From Deltaproteobacteria bacterium (lineage in GTDB: Bacteria > UBA10199 > JACPAL01 > JACOUP01), in assembly GCA_030649435.1 (NCBI GenBank), contig JAUSKE010000077.1, positions 1 to 5,053 of the forward strand: a stretch of 5,053 bases of DNA, in the 5' to 3' direction. Both the position numbers and the translations under genes were made by a program. Positions 1 to 5,053 of this stretch are shown one piece after another. The notes below the pieces were generated by a model, which saw only the letters and a list, made by a program, of their open reading frames with translations, did not search any database and had not been told where the DNA came from. Within the stretch, counting starts at the first letter, position 1; each line of letters starts with the position of its first letter.

Positions 1-1
1 T

Positions 2-940
2 GAGGCGGGAACCGATCCGGATGGCAGCTTTGCTCTCGAGTCGATCAAGATCGGAAACGACACTGAAATTCAAAGCACGTCAGGCAAGATTGAAGATGTT
101 TCTGTTCCTCCAGCAACCCCGTACGTTTTAAAAGTCAGTTACTCACCCAAAACGACAAAAGCCCCCTATCAGGCAATTCTGACGGTGGCGACCGATTCCC
201 CCTCTCAAGCCCTTTATCAGGTACAGTTGGATGGGGTCACAACGGGGGAGGGTGCCAGCTGTTCCAGTTCCAGTGGGAGTGAGGCGGCAGTGGCCGTCGA
301 TTTTGATGGTGAGAGGACGCTTGAGATCACACGTCTCGTGAGTGTCACTCAAAAACTACAAAATGATCCCTTGACCTCCGATCCGGAGGTGACCGCAAGG
401 CCGTTTGTTCCGGTTGATCTGAAGGTTACTTTTGATCGGGCGGGTGGGACTTTCAGATTTCCAAAGATCACCGATGACGATGAATTTGTCCTTCCACCGA
501 CATTGAACCCCAATGTGAGAGGTTTGATTCCTGGAGATACCATCATCACAACCGATACGGAAGTTTCGGGAACTTACACCGACGCCGCAGGAGTTCTTGA
601 GCTTAAGGATCTGTTGATCAAGATGAGGGAGTCGGGTGGTGCCTTTCAGGCCGATCTAAAAATCACGCTGACAACGCAGGCGTTGCCGATCCCGTCTGTT
701 TTTAATCAGGGGGCGACGTTATCGAGAGCTGGCCTGAACGTTGTCAACGGTCAGTTAGTTGGCCGTTCGCTCTCTGCTGATGATACAAGCAACTCAGGGG
801 GTAGTCATACCCTTGTTGGTTTCGGGACCTTCAGTAATGTTTCCGGCAATAACGGCTCCATTGTTAATTCGCTTCCCAATAGCCAGATCGCTGTTCAAAT
901 CGAAGGGCGAATCCTCCCCAAGGATGCTCCCAAGAAATAA
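2..940 (+). CDS. Probable exported beta-rich protein with a Hydin/ASH-like segment (5'-truncated)
   Basis: The frame is open from the window edge to a TAA at 938-940, giving 312 residues of the C-terminal part; the true start lies upstream. Around visible residues 41-79 the pattern YVLKVSYSPK, then AILTVATDSP, then YQVQLDGV resembles the closing strands of ASPM-SPD2-Hydin (ASH) or 'choice-of-anchor D' Ig-like domains, where a 'SPxxxGxYxAxLxIxSNDP...VxLxG' pattern is usual. A Ser-rich linker (residues 86-93, SCSSSSGS) leads into a second half rich in Thr, Gly, Asp and Val with alternating hydrophobic residues, consistent with beta-sheet. There is one Cys in the visible part and no transmembrane segment or catalytic motif. 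The GTG at 185 could be read as a start, but the similarity continues upstream of it, so it is internal. In this kind of protein the role is usually extracellular or periplasmic binding or structure; the ligand is unknown. The family call is moderate and export is inferred, because the signal peptide would lie outside the window. Confidence 0.72.
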   Translation, partial: EAGTDPDGSFALESIKIGNDTEIQSTSGKIEDVSVPPATPYVLKVSYSPKTTKAPYQAILTVATDSPSQALYQVQLDGVTTGEGASCSSSSGSEAAVAVDFDGERTLEITRLVSVTQKLQNDPLTSDPEVTARPFVPVDLKVTFDRAGGTFRFPKITDDDEFVLPPTLNPNVRGLIPGDTIITTDTEVSGTYTDAAGVLELKDLLIKMRESGGAFQADLKITLTTQALPIPSVFNQGATLSRAGLNVVNGQLVGRSLSADDTSNSGGSHTLVGFGTFSNVSGNNGSIVNSLPNSQIAVQIEGRILPKDAPKK

Positions 941-980
941 ATTGCAATAGCCCTCTTCTTTCTCTAGAGTTGCGATCCTG

Positions 981-2294
981 ATGTCCCGCGCTGATCTTCT
1001 TTTGGATTACGAAAACGTCCTCGTTGAGAAGATGGGGAGGCAGGACGGGATCACCCTCACCCAGATTGAATCGCTCGGCAAAAATATCCAAACTATTCAG
1101 AAGGGGCTTAATAACCTAAGGCGCTTGGGCCAGCTTCCCTTTTGGGATCTTCCTTTCAACGAAGAAGAGGTTGAACGGATTTTGAAGTCGGTTGAAACCA
1201 AGCGAAAAGAGTTCGATCATTTTATCATTGTGGGGATGGGAGGCTCTTGCCTTGGGGCTCGGCTGTTGCTCTCGGCCCTCGGGGATGACAAAAAGAAGCG
1301 TTTTACCATTATTGATTACCTTGACTCGGCCCGTTTTCAGGAGATTCTGGATGAACTCGAACCGAAGCGGACCTGTCTTATTGTTGTCAGCAAGTCGGGA
1401 AAAACCTTTGAGTCGATGGCGGCGCTTTTAATCTTAAGAAAATTCCTCAAAGACCGATTGGGCATCGGGTACCGGCGTCATGTGGTTGTGATCACCGACC
1501 CCTTTCGAGGTGCCTTTAGAAAGATGGCGACGGAAGAAAAATTGGAGTCGTTCCCGATCCCTCCAGGCGTTGGGGGCCGCTTTTCTGTTTTCACGGCCGC
1601 GGGACTTTTTCCCGCTGCCTGTCTTGGACTGGATATTGAAGAACTCCTTGCGGGGGCCCGTCGGATGGAGGAGCGGACACGTAAGAGAGAGTTACCACAG
1701 AATCCGGCCATCGTTTCAGCAATTATTCATTACCTTTTTGCCGTGCGGAAGAAAAAGAAGATTCGGGTTGTGATGACCTACGCGGAAAGACTTCATACCT
1801 ATGGTGATTGGTTCTGTCAGCTCTGGTCCGAAAGCCTGGGGAAAAAATATTCGCTGAAAGGGAAGAAAGTTTTTGCCGGATCGACGCCGATTGCCGCCGA
1901 AGGGGTGCGCGACCAGCACTCACAGCTCCAGCTTTATCTGGAGGGCCCCAACGACAAGCTTCTCAATTTTGTGACCGTTGAAAAAGGGGGGTCGCTCCTT
2001 ATCCCTGAAAGCCCGACCTCTCTTGGCCTAGAGGGACGTCAGCTCCAGAAGATGGAGTTGGGTGAACTTTTGAAGATTGAAGAGAAGGCAACCATCGATT
2101 CCCTCGTTGGCGAAAGGCGTCCGAACCTGACCTATCGACTGCCCAGCTTGAACCCTTTCACGTTGGGACAACTCCTCTTTGAGGCCCAGGTGGAGACCGT
2201 TTTTGCCGGAGAACTCTGGGGGATTAATCCGTTTGACCAACCAGCCATTGAGATTATCAAGAAGAATATCCAGACCCAACTCTGGAAGGGTTGA
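981..2294 (+). CDS. pgi: Glucose-6-phosphate isomerase
   Basis: A complete 437-residue protein that interconverts glucose-6-phosphate and fructose-6-phosphate in the cytoplasm, for glycolysis and gluconeogenesis. It has the length of the short bacterial Pgi type rather than the roughly 550-residue E. coli type. Visible family motifs in order are GMGGSCLGA (85-93), the phosphate-binding SKSGKTFES (137-145), GVGGRFS (196-202, the first family signature with its Arg200), SESLGKK with the likely base Glu284, DQHSQLQ with His313, and NPFDQPAIEIIK (416-427) with Lys427 matching the second signature. The second signature normally reads DQxGVExxK; here it reads DQPAIEIIK, two conservative changes. 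ATG 981 is chosen because an in-frame TAG lies at 948-950 and no better start precedes it. The ribosome site is weak (AGAG at 966-969). The 40-base gap after the upstream gene contains no terminator, so cotranscription is possible. A bifunctional phosphoglucose/phosphomannose isomerase is a less likely alternative. Confidence 0.95.
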   Translation: MSRADLLLDYENVLVEKMGRQDGITLTQIESLGKNIQTIQKGLNNLRRLGQLPFWDLPFNEEEVERILKSVETKRKEFDHFIIVGMGGSCLGARLLLSALGDDKKKRFTIIDYLDSARFQEILDELEPKRTCLIVVSKSGKTFESMAALLILRKFLKDRLGIGYRRHVVVITDPFRGAFRKMATEEKLESFPIPPGVGGRFSVFTAAGLFPAACLGLDIEELLAGARRMEERTRKRELPQNPAIVSAIIHYLFAVRKKKKIRVVMTYAERLHTYGDWFCQLWSESLGKKYSLKGKKVFAGSTPIAAEGVRDQHSQLQLYLEGPNDKLLNFVTVEKGGSLLIPESPTSLGLEGRQLQKMELGELLKIEEKATIDSLVGERRPNLTYRLPSLNPFTLGQLLFEAQVETVFAGELWGINPFDQPAIEIIKKNIQTQLWKG

Positions 2295-2297
2295 CCC

Positions 2298-2352
2298 TTC
2301 GACAGGCTCAGGGTGTCCATTATTTTTACTCAGGCATGGTGAGCTTGTCGAA
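2298..2352. repeat. REP-like imperfect inverted repeat between convergent genes
   Basis: The left arm TTCGACAGGCTCA (2298-2310) and right arm TGAGCTTGTCGAA (2340-2352) are inverted copies matching at 12 of 13 positions; the odd position is a G-U pair in + strand RNA and a C-A mismatch in - strand RNA. The spacer is 29 bases, with a T5 run inside. Each arm sits 3 bases from the neighbouring stop codon, so the element fills the whole gap between pgi and the acyltransferase gene. From general knowledge, 'TTCGACARGCTCA' is the core of a dispersed repeat common in many bacterial genomes; read in a coding frame it yields peptides such as PEPVEG and LSLSKG, and both occur here in spurious - strand frames. 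No T-run follows the stem in either direction, so it is not a classical intrinsic terminator, though it may still block or stabilise the 3' ends of both messages. Confidence 0.85.
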
Positions 2353-2355
2353 CCA

Positions 2356-3225
2356 TTAACCAAAAAAGACAGAACTTCTCTTCTTAAGGGCATCGACGAT
2401 CATCGCCTGGATCTTTTCGCGGACTTTTTCAGAGAGTTTGTTGACGAGCAGTTGGTCCTCGGCATCCTTCGGGCCGTACTCTTCGAAGAGGATCGGTTCG
2501 CCAAAATGGATCGACCACTTTGAGGGGAGTGGGATGAACCCGAATAGACCAAGCCATGGGAGCGTCGGGGTGACCGGTAGGTAAGGGATCCCGAGCGGCT
2601 TGGCGAGAAGAGTTGATTTGTAAAGGATTGGGTGGATCTCTTCGGCCCCGATGACGGCGGTCGGGATAATCGGCGACCCTGTTCGAAGCGCGAGCTTGAT
2701 GAAACCGCCGCGGCCGAAACGCTGGAGTTGATAACGGCTGCTGTAATGTTTGCCGATCCCTTTGACCCCTTCCGGAAAAACTGCAACGAGTCGTTCGCTC
2801 AAGAGCAACCGCTCGGCATTCTCCTGACAGGCCCGGACGCCACCGGTCCGGTACATAAAGGTGCCCAAGAACGGAAAGTGATAAACAAAATCTTCAACGA
2901 GGAAACGGACGTCGCGTCGGGAAGGGTGGTCGTTTTCAACCGCGAGCCGGATCATCGCGCCATCGTAGGGGAGCGTTCCGGAATGGTTGGCAACGATCAG
3001 CCCGCGCCCTTCGTTTGGAATATTCTGAGGACCATGTACCGTGACACGCCAATAGTTGTAATAGAGAAAATCGAAGATCGGTTTGATCTTTTTACAAAAA
3101 GCCGGATCCATCCCAAATTCATCGGTTTGCCCATCGGAAGGGGGTGGGACAGCCGCTTCTTCAGCTTCCGGTGGTGGATCCTCAAATGGCGACGATTGGA
3201 GCAGCCGAATCTTGTTGTTTGGCAT
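2356..3225 (-). CDS. PlsC-like lysophospholipid/glycerolipid acyltransferase family protein
   Basis: A 289-residue protein of the LPLAT/PlsC superfamily, which transfers acyl chains from acyl-CoA or acyl-ACP to a lysolipid or similar acceptor at the inner membrane. Residues 78-90 carry the active-site block, NHSGTLPYDG, with His81 and Asp88 spaced H-X6-D rather than the classical H-X4-D. The block VEDFVYHFPFLGTF...GGVRA (110-132) and the acceptor-binding FPEGVKG (150-156) follow, then RFGRGGF (169-175) and IPLPSKW (231-237). The N-terminal 35 residues are Pro/Glu-rich and probably disordered. An upstream ATG at 3312 would overlap the preceding gene by 84 bases. ATG 3225 is preferred: it lies one base after the preceding stop and 6 bases after GGAGG. 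The family looks closer to the acyltransferases of actinobacteria and myxobacteria that sit beside an epimerase-like gene than to housekeeping PlsC. The acceptor is unknown; a diacylglycerol-type or glycolipid acyltransferase is possible. Confidence 0.88.
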   Translation of the reverse strand: MPNNKIRLLQSSPFEDPPPEAEEAAVPPPSDGQTDEFGMDPAFCKKIKPIFDFLYYNYWRVTVHGPQNIPNEGRGLIVANHSGTLPYDGAMIRLAVENDHPSRRDVRFLVEDFVYHFPFLGTFMYRTGGVRACQENAERLLLSERLVAVFPEGVKGIGKHYSSRYQLQRFGRGGFIKLALRTGSPIIPTAVIGAEEIHPILYKSTLLAKPLGIPYLPVTPTLPWLGLFGFIPLPSKWSIHFGEPILFEEYGPKDAEDQLLVNKLSEKVREKIQAMIVDALKKRSSVFFG

Positions 3226-3226
3226 T

Positions 3227-4252
3227 TTAAGCCTCCGCCAGATGGATTTGTTCGACCCGTTTGGCCCCGATGAAATCAGCCAGCGCCTCACGCGTTGAAT
3301 ACTGTGGGGCAAAGTTCAAAACTTTTTTTGCCTTTCCCCCATCCGCGATACAGAGGTATTTTAAAAAGTCGATGTGAGAGGGGGGGGCCGGGAAAAAATC
3401 AAGATACCACATCGCCTGCGCCATTGGGTAAAGGGCCGCTGAGGGGACCGGTATCCCTATCTTACCGCAGAGCTGGAGCACTTTGGAGAGGGGGAGAACT
3501 CCTTCCCCAACAACATTAAAGATGCCGGGATAATCTTTTTGGATCACCATGAGAAAGGCCCGAAGGACATCTTTCTCGTGTACAAACTGAAAGAGTGGGT
3601 CATACCCCATCACCGTGAGGACAACGGGGCGTTGCAGGAAAGTCGTTTTGAAATTGTGAATCGTCGGGCCAACGATGGTACAGGGACGGAGGATCGTGAT
3701 GATGGTTTCAGGGTATTTTTTGGCAAACCGGATCGCTTGCGCCTCGGCATCAATCTTGTCGGCAATGAACTGGCTTCTGTAACCGCCACGCAAAGGGTGC
3801 TCCTCTGAGAGAAAATTAGGGTTGGTGGGGTGAGCACCGTAGACATCGGTGGTGGAGGCGAGAACAACTTTTCTGACCTTGGCGGCTGCACAGGCATCGA
3901 GGAGGTACATTGTTCCGACCGATTGGAGTTCATGAGCCTGGCCGAGTTTCGGGGTTGGTGTGATCGGAAAGGCAGTGTGGATCAACGTGTCAACATTTTC
4001 AGCTTTCAGAATGTCGAGGAGCTTTGAATCGGCCAGCGTTTCAGTCAAGTCCAACCGGTAAAACTTTGTCTTTCGGGTGTCGAAGGGAGGTTTTTTTTTG
4101 TCGATCGCGATCAGTCGGAGATCTTTGCTATTCTTCTTTTCCAGCTCCCGAAGGATGGAGCTTCCCAAAAAACCGGCCGTTCCAGTGAGGGCAATCGTTT
4201 TGACAGCCGTTGGGTGAAGCACCCCTGGCTGTTTATTCTTCCCGGCGACCAT
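3227..4252 (-). CDS. Extended short-chain dehydrogenase/NAD-dependent epimerase-like protein, atypical active site
   Basis: A 341-residue protein with the fold of extended SDR enzymes (GalE/dTDP-glucose dehydratase relatives), which use bound NAD(P) to modify sugar nucleotides or sterol- and polyketide-type substrates. The nucleotide-binding motif TGTAGFLG (23-30) begins the Rossmann fold; DLT (68-70) and HTAFP (92-96) are typical adenine- and cofactor-contact positions; STTDVYG (133-139) is the active-site strand; RPCTIVGP (189-196) and the QFVHEKDV segment (222-229) are typical of the C-terminal half. The expected Y-X3-K reads F-I-A-D-K (162-166): Lys166 is kept, and Phe162 (codon TTC at 3769-3767) replaces the Tyr. 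It may therefore be an atypical SDR with changed chemistry or a binding role. ATG 4252 lies 10 bases after the thiC stop; a GTG at 4222 (residue 11) is an alternative start. It is followed one base later by the acyltransferase gene, so the two proteins probably work together. The substrate cannot be named. Confidence 0.85.
   Translation of the reverse strand: MVAGKNKQPGVLHPTAVKTIALTGTAGFLGSSILRELEKKNSKDLRLIAIDKKKPPFDTRKTKFYRLDLTETLADSKLLDILKAENVDTLIHTAFPITPTPKLGQAHELQSVGTMYLLDACAAAKVRKVVLASTTDVYGAHPTNPNFLSEEHPLRGGYRSQFIADKIDAEAQAIRFAKKYPETIITILRPCTIVGPTIHNFKTTFLQRPVVLTVMGYDPLFQFVHEKDVLRAFLMVIQKDYPGIFNVVGEGVLPLSKVLQLCGKIGIPVPSAALYPMAQAMWYLDFFPAPPSHIDFLKYLCIADGGKAKKVLNFAPQYSTREALADFIGAKRVEQIHLAEA
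3232..3236 (-). promoter_or_regulatory. Strong ribosome binding site for the acyltransferase gene
   Basis: GGAGG on the - strand lies inside the last codons of the upstream gene and 6 bases before ATG 3225. The junction reads TAA-A-ATG, which points to translational coupling. This site decides the start against the longer frame from 3312. Confidence 0.85.
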
Positions 4253-4262
4253 GGGGGATGGT

Positions 4263-5053
4263 TTAATCCTCTCCGGGAGAAACTTCAAGCCTTTTTGCTG
4301 GGGAGACTTTGACCTTATCCCAGGCGTAATGTTTGTCCTTGCCTGAGTCAAATTCATTGATCTCCTTAGAAATCCGGACGGAACACCAGTCATGGCCGCA
4401 CATGGCGCAGAAGTTGGTGTCGACCCCCAGGTCCTCGTCGTGGTAGGCACGGGCGAGATCGGGATCGAAGCTAAGTTCAAAATGTTTCTCCCAGTTCAAG
4501 GCGGCGCGGGCCTTGGTCAGTTCATCATCACGGTTCCTGGCGCCAGGAATCCCAAGGGCGATATCGGCGGCATGGGCCGCAATTTTGTAGGCGACGCACC
4601 CTTGTTTGACATCCTCTTTCTTCGGGAGACCCAAATGTTCTTTCGGGGTGACATAGCAGAGCATCGCTGCTCCATGATACCCGGCAGCGGTGGCACCGAT
4701 GCAACTGGTGATATGATCGTAACCGGGAAAAATATCGGTGACGAGCGGTCCCAAAACATAGAATGGGGCGCCGTGACAGAGTTGGCGTTGAAGCTTCATG
4801 TTGTACTCAATCTGGTCAAATGGAACATGGCCGGGCCCTTCGACCATCACCTGTACTCCTTTTCGCCAGGCCCTCTCGGTGAGTTCTCCGAGCGTTGAAA
4901 GTTCCGCCAACTGTGCCTTGTCGGTCGCATCGGCCAAGCCTCCTGGTCGCAGACCATCACCGATACTGAAGGTGACGTCGTACTCATGCAGGATGTCGCA
5001 GATCTCTTCCCACATCGTGTACATCAGATTTTCCCTCTTGTGGGTCAGCATCC
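4263..5053 (-). CDS. thiC: Phosphomethylpyrimidine synthase ThiC (5'-truncated by window edge)
   Basis: The 262 or so C-terminal residues of ThiC, the radical SAM enzyme that rearranges 5-aminoimidazole ribotide into hydroxymethylpyrimidine phosphate for thiamin synthesis. Counting from the Met at 5051, visible motifs include SIGDGLRPGGLADATD (29-44), VEGPGHVPF (70-78), GPLVTDIFPGYDHITS (101-116), CYVTPKEHLGLP (132-143) and YKIAAHAADIA (155-165). The C-terminal CAMCGHDWC gives CX2CX4C (Cys215, 218, 223; codons 4409-4383), which binds the 4Fe-4S cluster. His75 and His139 match the metal-ligand histidines known in the family. The Met at 5051 is internal: ThiC homologues run much further upstream, and the two leftover bases (GG) fit the Trp codon usually found before this Met-Leu. 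The stop is TAA at 4265-4263. It is the first visible gene of a - strand operon with the dehydrogenase-like and acyltransferase genes. ThiC is often under a TPP riboswitch; that region is outside the window. Confidence 0.97.
   Translation of the reverse strand, partial: MLTHKRENLMYTMWEEICDILHEYDVTFSIGDGLRPGGLADATDKAQLAELSTLGELTERAWRKGVQVMVEGPGHVPFDQIEYNMKLQRQLCHGAPFYVLGPLVTDIFPGYDHITSCIGATAAGYHGAAMLCYVTPKEHLGLPKKEDVKQGCVAYKIAAHAADIALGIPGARNRDDELTKARAALNWEKHFELSFDPDLARAYHDEDLGVDTNFCAMCGHDWCSVRISKEINEFDSGKDKHYAWDKVKVSPAKRLEVSPGED
4268..4274 (-). promoter_or_regulatory. Candidate ribosome binding site for the dehydrogenase-like gene, long spacing
   Basis: GGAGAGG on the - strand overlaps the last codons of thiC and lies 15 bases before ATG 4252, longer than the usual 5-10. 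No better purine-rich site lies closer. Either initiation here is weak and depends on ribosomes ending thiC, or the start is the GTG at 4222, which has only a poor site of its own. Confidence 0.4.

Noticed and set aside
905..931. Imperfect hairpin (GGG..ATCCT / AGGAT..CCC) at the end of the first gene, considered as a terminator
   Set aside because: It lies inside the coding sequence, has internal mismatches, and no T-run follows it.
962..969. CTCTAGAG palindrome upstream of pgi, considered as an operator
   Set aside because: Eight bases with no second copy nearby is expected by chance.
2028..2393. 121-codon - strand open frame crossing the pgi end and the repeat
   Set aside because: It covers pgi codons in antisense and the REP-like repeat, yielding the tell-tale PEPVEG peptide that marks spurious frames over this repeat.
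2632..3273. 213-codon + strand open frame
   Set aside because: It is antisense to the acyltransferase gene, has no recognisable domain, and the opposite strand carries clear LPLAT motifs.
3226..3312. 29-residue N-terminal extension of the acyltransferase
   Set aside because: It would overlap the SDR-like gene by 84 bases and lacks the GGAGG site that precedes ATG 3225.
4253..4480. 76-residue N-terminal extension of the SDR-like protein
   Set aside because: It overlaps the conserved Cys-cluster end of thiC in another frame and shows no SDR-like sequence before the TGTAGFLG motif.
4392..4898. 168-codon + strand open frame
   Set aside because: It is antisense to the conserved thiC coding sequence; the composition follows from ThiC codons.

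Overview
The window is ordinary chromosomal bacterial DNA of moderate GC content. It is densely packed with two converging gene groups and shows no phage, plasmid, CRISPR or RNA-gene signature. The short (about 440-residue) glucose-6-phosphate isomerase, the ThiC type with a CX2CX4C tail, and a secreted-looking Hydin/ASH-like protein suggest a Gram-negative, deltaproteobacteria-like or candidate-phylum bacterium. That placement is inference from protein style only.

Layout. On the + strand, positions 2-940 hold the C-terminal part of a beta-rich, probably exported protein whose start lies before the window. After a 40-base gap comes a complete pgi-type gene (981-2294). On the - strand, reading from the right edge, there are three closely spaced genes: the C-terminal part of thiC (4263-5053, start beyond the window), an extended short-chain dehydrogenase/epimerase-like gene (3227-4252), and a PlsC-like acyltransferase (2356-3225). 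The two - strand junctions are 10 bases and 1 base, so these three are very probably one operon. The two groups converge at 2295-2355. That 61-base gap is almost entirely an imperfect inverted repeat of a type known as a dispersed REP-like element.

How the genes relate. Pgi interconverts glucose-6-phosphate and fructose-6-phosphate in central carbon metabolism. ThiC makes the pyrimidine half of thiamin. The dehydrogenase-like protein and the acyltransferase form a tight pair with translation arranged back to back, so they probably act together on a lipid or glycolipid. Their place behind thiC has no obvious metabolic logic and may reflect shared transcription only. The dehydrogenase-like protein keeps the NAD(P)-binding glycine motif and the active-site Lys but has Phe where the catalytic Tyr is expected.

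No clearly novel multi-gene system is visible. The most interesting points are the Tyr-to-Phe change in the dehydrogenase-like protein, its pairing with the H-X6-D acyltransferase behind thiC, the repeat that exactly fills the convergent gap, and an A9 run in the dehydrogenase-like coding sequence.
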